A stretch of 64,000 nt of DNA from contig JAGKQI010000059.1 of NCBI GenBank assembly GCA_018806915.1, positions 558,001 through 622,000 on the forward strand, given 5' to 3'. Of the stretch, positions 32,089 through 43,200 are shown piece by piece. Numbering within the stretch: position 1 is the first letter of the stretch; each line of letters starts with the position of its first letter. A program made the position numbers and the translations under genes. This stretch comes from Phytophthora colocasiae (Eukaryota > Oomycota > Peronosporomycetes > Peronosporales > Peronosporaceae). Below the pieces are notes generated by a model that saw only the letters and a list, made by a program, of their open reading frames with translations, did no database searches and had not been told where the DNA came from.

Positions 32089-34376
32089 TTAACGTAGCCG
32101 AATGCAATTCTGCACACGTTCACAAGTCTCGTCGATGGCCTTCTGGGCCTCTGGAACTAAGTCGCCGTAGATAAGGAAACCGTGCGAGAGTCCTGAATAA
32201 ATCTTCAGTGAAGACGGTACTTTGAGAAACGAGAGTCGAGTGTAGAAATCCACACTGTCGTCCAGTAACGGATCCAAGTCACCAACCACGAGCGACGTGG
32301 GAGGGAACTTTTCCAGCAGAGAATCCTCAGCCAGGCCGGGAGACACACATGGATCGTGGATGTTGAGCTTGTACTGGTTGGAGTGGCCGTGTGAGGGATA
32401 GTATAAAGTGAGTGCTAGCTCGAGGATGCCGCGTGGTAACACAGGGTCATTCTGGTGGATGAAACGCGACGGCGAAGGGGACAAGTGCAGGTTCAGTGCA
32501 GGGAACATGAACACGTTGCCACTGGGCAAGTCGATGCCGTCCTGGATGCAGCGGATGCAAAGAGCAGCTCCCATGTTTGCACCTGCAGTGATAGTTGGGT
32601 TACTTTGGGGACAAGTTAAGCTGTTTGCAGGTAGTACGTACCAGCACTTTCACCGAACAGCGCAATTTTGCCGGGACGGAAGCCTAGTCCACCATTGAGC
32701 ACCCACTTGTAAACCGTATAGCACTGATTCATAGAATCCGGGTAGTGCGTCTCTGGTGCGAGACCGTAGTCTGAGAACCAGTCAAGAATATACAAGCAGT
32801 CAGTAATGCAAAGTTATCTCTCGCACTTGATACTGTACAATAAAAACGTACCGACGTAGACAATGACGGCGCCAAGTACACAGGCCCAGTTCGTTAGGTT
32901 GTAGAAGTCCTTCGCGATAAAGCGTCCGAAGAAGCCGCCACCGTGGATGTAGAGAAGCACAGGCCGCGTCGAAGGCAATCCACAGGCAATCATTCGTGTC
33001 GTCAACGGGGTGCAGGCGTTCGTCCACACTCCAGCTTTCACAGATTCCATCGGCCTCGCGCTGTACAAGTAAATGCCAATGTCAGATGCCTCCATGCGCT
33101 TCTTCCGGAGACTGGATCCGTCAGCAGCCAGAAATTGCTCCTCAAACACAGGGATTTTGGGGCACTGCAGACTTGTGAGAAACCGCACAAGTCGAGACTC
33201 GCCAAAGACTTGCCAACCCATCCGGATGACGTCGACGTTCGGGTGATCGATAAGCGTCCGGGTTGTATAGCGTGACGCCTTGGCGTTCCGGATTGCATAG
33301 TACGGAATCGCCATCACAAGCAGCGGAGGACCAAATATCTTAAGCAGAAACTTGTTCTGCAGCCCCAGAATTGAATGTGCAAAGGCACTAGACGCTGTCA
33401 ACACGTTCGTGCCGATCTTGAAAGCTGTGAACCCCCACGGCTCCGACGACCGATCGTAGTACTCAGCAGGCAGCGGCACTCTCTCCACCAGAAGTGACGT
33501 CGCGTTCTTCAGATCGTCGTCAATATCTGACTCCATCGGGTTATCAATCAGCAGCCGATGGTCCGAGGCGTTGCTGATCGGTCTTGCCCTCTGTAGCACA
33601 TGCTGACAGAGTAAGAATAGTCTTAGCGCCATCAATACTCGCGCGTGGTGCACTTTGATGCGACGTAAGTTGGAAAACCGATACATGGCTCTGTTCCAGT
33701 AGTCCGCAAGCACTAGCACGACGATGCCCCACTTGATCATCTGCTTGGTAGGCAGCACTTGCATCAAGAACTGCTTGAACGACGTGCGGATGCGGAATCG
33801 CTTGTATAAGAACACGAATGTCACTACAAGAACGACGGATGTCCTAGACCAACGATTCTCCCGGTCCGGGTTGTATCCAGACTGGAGTTCTTCCAGCACT
33901 TGCCGTGTCTCCTCTAGAGACTTCGTAGCGTGGCGCAATAGCGAAGCTACTCCTCCCGACAGAATAGTGTACCTCTCATCAGTAGGAATCAACGGGATGA
34001 TATCTTTAAGCGCTGTCTTAGTCCGGAAGTTCACTGGCGGACGACTGGCGTAGTGTTTAGAAGCCACAACGATCTCTTCCTTGATAAAGGTGTAAAGTAC
34101 GCGCTCGAAAGATGCCACAGTTAGTGACAAGTGCTGCAGCTCACGGCCCACGCGACCATACGCGTACTCGCGGATAATACGGCGTAGCACCTGAATACAG
34201 GACAACACAGCTGTACTGGTGCCCAGTAACGTCTCGTACCCGCGGATGCGTAGCTCTCCTTCCTCAGTTGTCTCCTGTACATCCACCCGCACGCAGTGGT
34301 CGATGAACCCCATAAGCTGCACGGAGCTCTGACTGCGCAGACTGTCACGGAAGCCGCCATTGCCACCCAGGCTCAT
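32089..34376 (-). CDS. Membrane-anchored alpha/beta hydrolase (hormone-sensitive-lipase-like)
   Basis: Three exons on the minus strand: 34376-32852, 32770-32642 and 32582-32089, with introns of 81 and 59 bp (both start GTACGT). The product is about 715 residues. Catalytic signatures: oxyanion motif HGGGF near residue 478, nucleophile elbow GESAG near 547-551 (the intron splits its last Gly codon), acid in GDLDPLLDD near 655 and His in SGLSHGF near 687. The roughly 350-residue N-terminal extension has two hydrophobic segments (TSVVLVVTFVFLY and WGIVVLVLADYW), so it is probably held in an internal membrane with the hydrolase part beyond. Substrate unknown; family members cleave esters, for example lipids. 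An in-frame ATG at 34484 would add 36 residues. It is divergent from the next gene, sharing a short upstream region. Confidence 0.9.
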
Positions 34377-34544
34377 AGTGGGGAGTTGTCCCTCGGGTAT
34401 ATATCTTGAACTGCTGTGGCCCGTGTCGTGGACGAAAATCGCCACGTCGAAAACGATAAGAATTCTTAGAAGCCTCTTGTCCAATCAGAGGGAAGTTCAC
34501 TTCAACTTGCACATTATTATTTGAAACGGATCAACAGGAAGAGA

Positions 34545-35474
34545 ATGCCGCCACGACCAACTACAGGTCAAAGGAAGGCGAATGCTACGTCATTACCAGC
34601 CAACCAGCAGCCATTGCAGGGGAAATTGAGGCCTCAGTCAGCTGCGTTGATCACAACTGCACCAGAATCACCGCCTCGAAACGTCACAGGAGCTGCAAAT
34701 GGAGAACGGGTGGGGGCTACGAGTGACGAGTTGATTCGAGATCTGGAGCATAAAGTCAGGAAAGTAGTCGAGCTTAAGCGGGCGAAGAGTGACAAGCTGA
34801 GGTTTGAAGTGGCTAAGAAGCGCGAGGACGTGGAGAAAGCTAAACTGATTCTGCAAGATCTCATCAAGGACAGTGAGGCGCTTGGTCTGCGCTACAACCC
34901 TGGAAACAACCAGAAGGAAGACGATGACAAGATCGTGGAGGAGCCCAACCGCCTGCAACCCATCGCATCTATCTCGAGACGCCCAGTGTACTCGAAACAC
35001 ACGAAGATCAACGAGCTGGAGGCTAAATTGGAGAAAAGGGCACAAGCTTCTCATGAGGTGATGCGCAACACGATGGTGCTCGAACACATCAAGAAGCGCT
35101 TATTGAATGAGCGGATTGAGGTCACACAAGATACGAATGAGCTAAAACTTCGATTCACAGACCTGAATCACCAGACGCAGGAGCTGCAGAAGAAGGAAAT
35201 CAACGCGAGCGAGGCTGTGAGCCAGATCCAGACAAGGTTAGCGCAACAGAAAGAAGACATGGCCGCCAATTTGCGTAAGTACAAACGAGAGGTGGAGATG
35301 CGGCAGAAGTGGGCGAGAGAGAAGGCCAAATTTGAGAAATATTACGACGATCAGATGCAAACGCTGCTTGATGCACAGAGCCAGAGCTCAAGTTCTGACG
35401 GGAACAATGGAGGAAAAGTAACCTCTCCAAGCAGCCGCCGAAACTCGCGATCTCGCAAGTTACCGCAGAACTAG
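34545..35474 (+). CDS. Coiled-coil protein (possible dynein-docking type), first part
   Basis: 310 codons from ATG 34545 (an in-frame ATG at 34521 exists). A basic, Pro/Gln-rich start is followed by long coiled-coil blocks from about residue 60 to 285 (LIRDLEHKVRKVVELKRAKS; KINELEAKLEKRAQAS), then a Ser/Arg tail ending KLPQN. A strong donor GTAAGT at 35275 and an acceptor CTTTAG ending at 35520 are in phase. Splicing them would skip the last 66 codons and fuse this protein to the downstream exons. So this may be one gene with a retained-intron short form, or two neighbours. Confidence 0.75.
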   Translation: MPPRPTTGQRKANATSLPANQQPLQGKLRPQSAALITTAPESPPRNVTGAANGERVGATSDELIRDLEHKVRKVVELKRAKSDKLRFEVAKKREDVEKAKLILQDLIKDSEALGLRYNPGNNQKEDDDKIVEEPNRLQPIASISRRPVYSKHTKINELEAKLEKRAQASHEVMRNTMVLEHIKKRLLNERIEVTQDTNELKLRFTDLNHQTQELQKKEINASEAVSQIQTRLAQQKEDMAANLRKYKREVEMRQKWAREKAKFEKYYDDQMQTLLDAQSQSSSSDGNNGGKVTSPSSRRNSRSRKLPQN

Positions 35475-35520
35475 TTGTGTTTTTTTTTTCAAATATCTAA
35501 CGTTTCTTGGCATGCTTTAG

Positions 35521-36526
35521 GATCACCAACCAAGCATAGGAAGAGCATCATACCGACAGATGCTACTGAAGAGATGGAGCCTCAAGAAGAGTATCGTCAG
35601 GCATTTCTTCGCATGGGATTCGGCCATTGTAACGAAGGCGTTGACCCCGAGGAAATCATGCGGACGTGGCTTTCGCACGAAGAGATCAAGAAAGAATTGG
35701 ATGCTAAACATGATGAGGACATGGAGAGGATTGCAGTTCTACGGGATCAACTCGTACGTTTCTTCAAACAACATCCATCGATACTAATGCATGTTGTGAC
35801 GTATTACGTAGGCAAGATCACGGAACATAGCGACGGAGAAGATTCCTCTGTCAAAGAGAGGAACTTCACAACGTCTTGAAGTGAAGGAGATTGAAATTTC
35901 CAGTGTGGAGCGAGCTCTAGCAACCGTCGTGGACCAGTATATGTTTGTAGACCAAAGTGTCCGGCCTCTAAAGGTTTGTTAGTTTCTCTCGAAAAGATTG
36001 GAAATGTATAACGTATTGTTTTCATTAGATCGGATTGCAACAAATTCTGCAAAATGTCACGAACGAGGCGGTGAATGTAGATGACATGGCTGGAATCGAG
36101 AACGCACTTATGAACTCAATTGAAGAAATGATGAAGCTGGTGCGTGACACTCGAAATGATTCTGAAAGCTCGTCGAACCAGTCAGCAGAAGAAATTACAC
36201 CACTTTCAGGCGATGCAAACGAGGACGGAGAAGCAATCAACGCAACGAATGCAATTGCAAAACTGGGTGTGGTATCTGCAGACCATTTCACTTCACCATT
36301 CAACATCCGGATCCCGCCAAAGCCCAAGGAACCTTATTATGTTCTTGGTGTGAACACTATGCCAGTAGCACCAAAGGGTCCCGATGACTGCAAAGAGGTT
36401 GAAGATTTAGACTTTGATGTGATGGATCGATCGACTGTCAAGCGGATTTCGTCCGTTTTAGTCTGTACGAGCACGGGGAAGAAATCGAAGGACTCGGGAC
36501 GTTTTACTAAGTACTCACGTAGATGA
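35521..36526 (+). CDS. Coiled-coil protein, continuation exons (possible outer-dynein-arm docking type)
   Basis: Exons 35521-35753, 35812-35973 and 36029-36526, with 58- and 55-bp introns (GTACGT...TACGTAG; GTTTGT...CATTAG) that keep the frame. If independent, the first ATG is at 35574. The first exon has EEYRQAFLRMGFGHCNEGVD followed by helical DPEEIMRTWLSHEEIKKELD. This recalls the short conserved block that follows the coiled coil in axonemal docking proteins of the CCDC114/CCDC151 group; that is a pattern match, not proof. Acidic, helical exons follow and the end is basic (KKSKDSGRFTKYSRR). A polypyrimidine acceptor at its 5' edge suggests it belongs to the gene starting at 34545. Confidence 0.65.
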
Positions 36527-36551
36527 TGGCAAATAGGTATTTATCCCCAAT

Positions 36552-37784
36552 TTACTGAAGATCAGGCTCACCAGGACTATAAAAACGAGCGTATTGCTCG
36601 TGATAGTTTTGCTGACACGCTGATCCACAGAACGACTTGTCTGTTTGGTCGTCATGCACTAAATCTTCCACCTGTACAACACGATAGCACTGCCAACAGC
36701 TTTTCCGTTCACCAGGAGTGCATCCACTCTCCGTCTGTTCCACTGGTGTCACTGAATGGGCTGCTGTATCACTTCCTCCATTTCTCCATGCCATTAGAGC
36801 TTCTTGAAATGAACTGTGTGCGTCATCTTCATTGTACGTGCCTTGTAGTAGTGCGCCTCCGGTCTTTTGCTCTTCTTGGGCTTCCACAATACCACCATTG
36901 AATATGGGGTTCACCCACTCGTCCTCTTCTTGATTTGATTCGGCAGATATCTCCTTTGAGTCGCTCTCTCTCCATTCTAGTAACGATTTCATGAAGGAAG
37001 CATGGCTCGCATCCTCATTAAACTCCCCATCGGCCAAATTCACTGGAACTTGTCCGTCTCCACTTGCGATTGAAGTCTCCGAAAGCGGAGTGACATGCGA
37101 CCAATGCGTCTTCGCTCCGGATTTACTTGGTGGTGATGGAATCTCAGGAGTATAGCGCAGCTTCGGGTCGATGATTTCTGCTGGTTCAATGCGGTTTTGT
37201 GTCTCACTACGCAATTTCACATGTTGCGCTCGGATCCGTTCCATTTCGGCGAGTAAACGGTTCCGAGCCGATAGCTTAAACACCCCTAGTTTTTCATACC
37301 CTTCGGGTGACATCACAAGTAACTTTTTACCTGTAACTTGATGGAATTCAAATCCACTCTGGAATTCTTCTAGACCGATAACACTCAACCATTCAAGAAC
37401 TTGCTGCACTGCCCACTGCTCAACTGTCGCAGGTGAAAGAATTTCGAGCTTTGAACTCTTCTTCGTCTTTGACTTTTTATTTCCACTGGAGTCAGAAATC
37501 TCCTTCTTGCTCTGCTTCTTCGTCACTTTCTTCTGTTGAACGTCTCGTGCATATTGCCTCACACTTCCTCGATCTTCCCGAGCGCTGCGCCATCGATTAC
37601 CTGCGTGTTTTAGCGGTAGTTCTGCTTCTCGTTTCTTCTTCTCTTCGAGCATATTCACTCGTAACTGCAGCAACCTCGCCTCCATGGCCTGCGCATCTTC
37701 TTCTAACCGATCGGATGCCTTCACCAACTTACTTCGAAGAACCTTGGGCTTGCCGAAGACGCCGTTGATCCCTTCCTTGGCCAT
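36552..37784 (-). CDS. SAM-domain protein with C-terminal zinc-binding motif
   Basis: Single exon; ATG 37784 (the frame extends 2 codons further without an ATG). About 410 residues. A basic helical N-terminal part is followed by a SAM domain at about 118-190 (WAVQQVLEWLSVIGLEEFQ, GKKLLVMSPEGYEKLGV, RNRLLAEM), a usual protein-protein or RNA-binding module. Two related short repeats follow (SFMKSLLEWRESDS and SFQEALMAWRNGGSD). The C terminus has CWQCYR...KSFCGSACQQNYH, a probable CX2C...CX3C zinc finger. The F...L..WR repeat type is frequent in flagellar proteins, so a ciliary role is possible but unproven. It converges with the preceding gene, only about 25 bp from its stop. Confidence 0.85.
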   Translation of the reverse strand: MAKEGINGVFGKPKVLRSKLVKASDRLEEDAQAMEARLLQLRVNMLEEKKKREAELPLKHAGNRWRSAREDRGSVRQYARDVQQKKVTKKQSKKEISDSSGNKKSKTKKSSKLEILSPATVEQWAVQQVLEWLSVIGLEEFQSGFEFHQVTGKKLLVMSPEGYEKLGVFKLSARNRLLAEMERIRAQHVKLRSETQNRIEPAEIIDPKLRYTPEIPSPPSKSGAKTHWSHVTPLSETSIASGDGQVPVNLADGEFNEDASHASFMKSLLEWRESDSKEISAESNQEEDEWVNPIFNGGIVEAQEEQKTGGALLQGTYNEDDAHSSFQEALMAWRNGGSDTAAHSVTPVEQTESGCTPGERKSCWQCYRVVQVEDLVHDDQTDKSFCGSACQQNYHEQYARFYSPGEPDLQ

Positions 37785-37974
37785 CGTCACTTAATTCCAC
37801 GGAAGAGCCGCTTGAACCAACCTCGCACCTCTGCAAACCCGAAACGAAGGAATCAAACCATAAAAAGGTGATCAGGTCCGATAGAAGTTTGCTATTTTTG
37901 AGGAGGGTCACACAGTTCTTGTCGTCTTCGATGGCTCTGCCTTCTTTCATTGCAGCAACCACCGCGTGAGTGCG
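37785..37974. promoter_or_regulatory. Divergent promoter region with an upstream ORF
   Basis: 190 bp separate the start codons of the minus-strand SAM gene and the plus-strand kinase gene, so both promoters must lie here. I cannot point to a defined initiator. A 12-codon upstream ORF occupies 37931-37969. Confidence 0.55.
37931..37969 (+). CDS. Upstream ORF in the kinase leader
   Basis: ATG GCT CTG ... GCG TGA encodes MALPSFIAATTA and ends 5 nt before the kinase start codon. If transcribed, it would make ribosomes terminate just before the main start, a layout that usually lowers translation and can make it stress-responsive. The transcript start is unknown, so its presence in the mRNA is not proven. 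Confidence 0.4.
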   Translation: MALPSFIAATTA

Positions 37975-39930
37975 ATGCCTCGATCGTCCAAAAGCGCTCT
38001 ACGCCTTGACAACAAGAAAGACTCAACCACCCCTCCGAAACCATGGCAGAGTCCGGCTATTCTGCCACTTTCACGATGCTTATCCACCCCCGTTCAGAAT
38101 GGAAAACCCGTGCAGCAACCGTCAATGACCTCACCACCACCTTCATCCCAACGCCGCGAACGACCAGGAGAGCGTTCCGGTAGCGGTTTGTTCGAACGTT
38201 CCAACCCGTTTGAGACGGATTTCGGTGACAAGGAGTTGATCGCTCAAGGAGGTTTCGGTAAAGTGTTCAAGTGTAAATCGAACACCGACGGCCACTGGTA
38301 CGCTGTGAAGCTCGAGCAGTTCTGGTTCAAACCGGAGACGTATTTCAATCCGTCGGAAGTTCGGGACGTTATGATGAACGAAGCTCTTGCACTGGCCAGA
38401 TTGGACCATGAAAATGTCTGCCGGTACTACAACACGTGGGTGCTCGGCTCCTTGATCCCTGCAGTGAACAAGGGGCAAAAAGTTGAACAACCAGAGGGTC
38501 CGTGCTACTCCCCAACGTACTCACTGACGAGACGAACCAGCAGTCCCGCTGGATCCAGCCCAGCTCGACGAACAAGCTTTGCTTCCGTGAGTAGCTCGGT
38601 CGATGAAGATGATGACGCTGATATGTGCTCGTCCAGTTACTCCGACGCGTACTCGTACGACCCCGAGGACGATCATGTCGCGAGTTTCAACGATTTGGGA
38701 TTTGACATGGAAGCGTCCGACCAAGACGAACTCAAAGTTAGTCCACGGATGTCTCTGGCTCGCACCCAGCGTCTTGCAGCTGGGAAACGCAGTCCTCAAC
38801 GTATCAACGAGGAAGGCGACGAGTCTTTCAATCGTCCTCGTCCGAAGCCGTTGGAGTCACCAGGCTCAGGGGCGTTCATCACTCAGATAGACGTGTACAT
38901 TCAAATGGCTCTGTATGAAGGCAAATCACTGCGGGAGTGGATGGATCAGCGTAAGTCTGGAGAGATCGATACTGACAGGAACATGCACATCTTCCACCAA
39001 ATCGTCAATGGCCTCAGATACGTTCACAAGCAGGGTCTTGTGCACAGAGACATCAAACCAGCCAACGTATTCCTAACACGCGAGTTTTGTGTCAAGATCG
39101 GAGACTTTGGGCTATCCAAGAACACTTTACAGACCAGTTTAAACCTCCACCCGTCCCGATATCTGTGTGAGGAAGGTGACGACAGCTTCGACACAATGTC
39201 GTACAATAGCACAGACGACGAAATGGAGGAAGTTTCCGAGCTCTCGGTCGGCGTTGGTACTCCACTCTACAGTAGCCCAGAACAGACCCAAGGACACCAA
39301 ACTTGTGCGGCTCCAAGTGACGTGTACAGCCTCGGTGTTCTGCTTTGCGAGCTTTTTTGCACCTTCACAACGCAAATGGAGCGCTATGTGGTCCTGAACA
39401 ACGTCCGGAAGGGTCAATTACCACCATTTTTACTGGAAGAAAACCCCCAGATCGCGGAGCTTATCTCCGCCATGGTGCAGCAAGATCCTCAGCTCCGTCC
39501 AACGTGTGCTGATATTCTCGAGTGCGGCATCTTCGAGCACCAGAAATTGCACTTCAATCACCGGATTCCTGACGGTCCCGCTGGAGTGAGCCCTCTAGCT
39601 CGAGCTCTGCTGAGTCGTAGCAACTGTAGTTCCACAGTGTTGAACTTGCTTCGGTCGATCATGAGGCTAGAACAAGAGCAAGAAGCGTTTGTTCTTCAAC
39701 TCGAGCCCGCAGACAGACGCAAGGTGAAGGCGTTTTTCCCCGATGCCGCAGATGGCCTGCGTCCGGCTGAGACGTTGCAGGAGGTTCCTGTATCTCCTGT
39801 TTTAGTCACTCCGACGGCCAAAATCCTTCCCAACGGAGCTCTCACCGCTAAAACGATTCACGAATTGAAGCGGCTTAGCAATGAGAGACGTCGACTTTTG
39901 GATAGCGCTCTTCATGAACTCCAGCTATGA
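37975..39930 (+). CDS. Protein kinase, eIF2-alpha kinase (PEK/GCN2-like)
   Basis: 651 residues from ATG 37975, no introns. A disordered Ser/Pro N terminus is followed by the kinase domain: IAQGGFGKVF near 89-98, invariant Lys in YAVKLEQ, HRDIKPANVFL near 356 and DFGLS near 377. GTPLYSSPEQ replaces the APE region and SDVYSLGVLLCELF follows. An acidic, Ser-rich insert of about 130 residues splits the N-lobe between YYNTWVLGS and IDVYIQMALYEGKSLREWMD. This insert, and the YIQM.L..G.SLREW strand after it, are typical of eIF2-alpha kinases (PERK, HRI, GCN2), which phosphorylate eIF2-alpha to slow translation under stress. No transmembrane, RWD or HisRS-like domain is present, so the activating signal is unclear. 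Catalytic residues are all present. Confidence 0.9.
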   Translation: MPRSSKSALRLDNKKDSTTPPKPWQSPAILPLSRCLSTPVQNGKPVQQPSMTSPPPSSQRRERPGERSGSGLFERSNPFETDFGDKELIAQGGFGKVFKCKSNTDGHWYAVKLEQFWFKPETYFNPSEVRDVMMNEALALARLDHENVCRYYNTWVLGSLIPAVNKGQKVEQPEGPCYSPTYSLTRRTSSPAGSSPARRTSFASVSSSVDEDDDADMCSSSYSDAYSYDPEDDHVASFNDLGFDMEASDQDELKVSPRMSLARTQRLAAGKRSPQRINEEGDESFNRPRPKPLESPGSGAFITQIDVYIQMALYEGKSLREWMDQRKSGEIDTDRNMHIFHQIVNGLRYVHKQGLVHRDIKPANVFLTREFCVKIGDFGLSKNTLQTSLNLHPSRYLCEEGDDSFDTMSYNSTDDEMEEVSELSVGVGTPLYSSPEQTQGHQTCAAPSDVYSLGVLLCELFCTFTTQMERYVVLNNVRKGQLPPFLLEENPQIAELISAMVQQDPQLRPTCADILECGIFEHQKLHFNHRIPDGPAGVSPLARALLSRSNCSSTVLNLLRSIMRLEQEQEAFVLQLEPADRRKVKAFFPDAADGLRPAETLQEVPVSPVLVTPTAKILPNGALTAKTIHELKRLSNERRRLLDSALHELQL

Positions 39931-40290
39931 GGTGGCTACTGCAGTGCATAAAATTCACAACTGTAACTTTATCTGCAGTACTTTGCACGAGAGAAAGAGA
40001 AGTTAGTTGCTTTCACTTAACTGGATAATGCTTGGAACATGTGAAAATACCACCATGAGTATCATCGTAATGAGTCGGAAAGCTACAATTGCAACGACTA
40101 CGCATACAAAAGCAATGATTCCTGCATCGTGCCGGGGTGGGTTCCAATGCACATTATGCCTTTCGAAAAGTAAGCAAAAGGTTAGCGATTATCTCTCTCC
40201 ACTAGGTATTACTAAATGGGGAACTTACTCAACTATTCGAGCGTTGTTCAGCACGTTTGATCTCCCGTGACGGCGCTGACCTGGAGCTTG
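39931..40290. other. Convergent 3' intergenic region
   Basis: 360 bp between the stop codons of the kinase (plus) and the glucosidase (minus). No supported gene; 3' UTRs are expected here. Confidence 0.6.
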
Positions 40291-43200
40291 TCAGATTGTC
40301 TCGTATCCCTGGCGACGACGACGCAGCAGGAATACCAAGATGATCGCTGCCAGGAAAGCGCAACCCACCACAATCCCCACAATCCCTGTGATAGAAAACT
40401 TGGAATTCTTCTTCTCGGTAGATTTATCCTTCCCTCTCGCTCTGCCTTCCTCATCGTTTTCACCCGAGTCCCCAGAAGTGTTTGCTCCTACCGACTTGCC
40501 ACCTTCCTTCCCGCCTTCAGGTGTCGCAGCTGGCTTAGCGACCACCTTCACGTGAAATTCCTCTCCGATAGGCATGTTAAGACGAGAAAGCACCAGCATA
40601 CCAGACTGCGCAAAGTAATCTGCCTTAATTGAAACTTGGTGGGGGGTGCCTTCACTCGACGACTCCAGAGTAGAATCCATAGATGAATTTGCAGCAAAAC
40701 CACCGCCATGTACGCCATACACACGAACTTCATGGAGATCTGTTTGCATCTCCGGACCTGCGTACCCGTGAAATTTTCTGGTTATCTTAAACTCGACAGT
40801 ATCGCTGGAATTCTGGAATACGCCAAAGCGCATCAGCGAGTAGCGGTGATCCTCCACAGCCGACAGGGAATCTCCATCATCCACATATAACTCCCCAAAA
40901 GCCGATGGGTTTTCTTGGGAAGTATCAAGTGCTGCTAATAGAGTGAAAGATCCACGTCGAGAAAGAGTCGTCGTTGTTAGTGATCTCTGGGTCGGAACAA
41001 TGTATCCTCCTCGGAGATGAACTTGCAGCTTTGGAAGTGGTGTAAGCAAACTAACACGTCGATTATTGCCTGCCGCTGGATCCAAAGCCAGTTTGCCATT
41101 GTGGGCATCATACCAGTGAGCATCTGGGAAGTACACTTCCACCGAGATGGCACCCTCATGCACCACTGGAGACACCATCAGCGCTGGGCCTAGAAGATAC
41201 TGGTGTTCAATATCTCGGATGTTCTTATCATCAGGAAATTCAAAAGACAGAGGTCGAACGACAGGACTTCCCGAACAATGCGCTTCGAAGAAGAGCGTGT
41301 ACATGTACGGCAGATAGCGGTAGCGTCGAAGCAGCGTCGACCGTAAAATGTTCAGGGCATCAGCGTCGAAATCTACTGGCGTCTGCTTCCCATGGTCACT
41401 TTCTGCGTGATTGCGCAATAGCGGCAAGAACGAAGCTGCTTGATGCCAACGTACACATAATTCAGTCGAAGATCGTCCGCGTGAGCCACACACATTGGGA
41501 CCTGTAAGCGGAACACCGAGCAAATTCATTTGTAACGTGCCAGAAATCGACAAACGGAGCTGCTCCCACGAAGCCTCCGCGTTGTCGCCCAACCAGTGAC
41601 CAGCATACAGTCCACTGCCCGAGAAAGTGGAGCGCGAAAGCAGTACACCGCGTTTCTTGACAATCGAATCAAGTGCATGTCGTGTAGCACGAGCCTGTGC
41701 ATGCCCGTACAGGGAATGCAAGTTGTAGTGGAGCGATGAATAGTGCAACGCAGCCATGGGGAGCGTACCCGAGTTCAAGTTACCATGCCCTCCATAGTCA
41801 GATTCATTCTGCCCAGGGGCGAAAGGTTGGCGATACGGATCAAACGGGAAATTCACATCATTTGTGCGGATAAATCCACCATCACCAGCAAGGTCATGCT
41901 CCAGCTCTACAAGGGGAAAATGGCTGGTCGAGTGGTGTTCACTGCAAATGTGAGCGCAGAGATCGTCGTTTGCAGCCAGAGCACAGTCACAAGAGCTGCT
42001 GGGCTCGTTCATATCCAGCCACAAACCGTCGAACGGCATCACATATTTGTGGAAGGTTGAGAGTTGTTCATGCCAGTAGTGCGAAGCCTTGGGGTGAAAG
42101 AAATCCACGAAAACAGCCCACCCCGACCGGAACGCCTTCTGTGCGTAACGTTCTCCATTTACTCCCTTGACGAACACGTCAAGTTCTTCGCCCCTCGCAA
42201 TCGGATCCCATTCTCGCTCTTTTCCCTTGCCATATTCGTGATCAGAACCCTCACTTTCGTCACGGCTTGAGCTTGCACTGGCACTTTGGTCATCCGCTTC
42301 ACTATAAGCAGAATTCTCATCTCTACCTGTTCCACTAGAGCTTTCGGTGTCTTTGCTATAACTCTCCTCATTGTGATGCCCACCGCTATAAGTATCTTCA
42401 GCTTCGCTTCCATCTCGACTGCGCAATATGCGAGAGGTAGGAACTAAATTCGAGATAGCATTGTACCTGGCCGAGAACCGGCTTTCGGACGTGTTCTTCA
42501 CGGTGATGGCAGGGACTTGAACACAGACGAAGTACTGGCTGTGGAAGTGTAAGTCGTCAATGAAGGCTCGCATGTCTCGATGCGAGAACTTGTTCTCGTT
42601 GAGAGAGAGCGCTCGCCCGTTGTCTGCCATGTACTCGAAATCTTGCCAGTACGCGTCCATCGGGACTCCAGCCATTCGAAGTTGTGTCACAACTTTCATC
42701 GCTTTATCAACTGATGCTGATTCTCCTCGCCGTCCAACATGATAACCCAAAGCCCAGTATGGAGGCATTGTAGGACGTCCCACAATGGCCGTGTATTGAG
42801 CAATGACATCCTTTGGAGTTGGACCAGAGAAGATAAACACGTCGACAATCCCACCAGTAAGTCGGTACGTCAATGCATCGCGCCGTGCCACGACTTCCAT
42901 TGCGTTCGAAGATAACACGAAGATACCGTGTGCATTCCCCGACTGACCGTCCTCCAGCTGAAGTACGAAGGGGTGAACTCCGTACAAATTGTCGCCCCCA
43001 CTACGGCTGTGAACGGGGGCCGAAGCATTCGATGCGCGAGAAAAAAGTGGATAGAGATCTCCATCTTCATCAGCACGAAGGCGCGCAGACCCCATCCTCT
43101 CACCCAGTCCATAGAGAATTGGCTGATCATCTTCTTCACTTGCAGTCAGTTGGGTCGAGACCTCAAGGAACTGGTTCTCGAACACTAAACCACTGAAGCT

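Noticed and set aside
40007..40270. 87-codon plus-strand frame between kinase and glucosidase
   Set aside because: It falls in the convergent 3' region, is Thr-rich and shows no domain.
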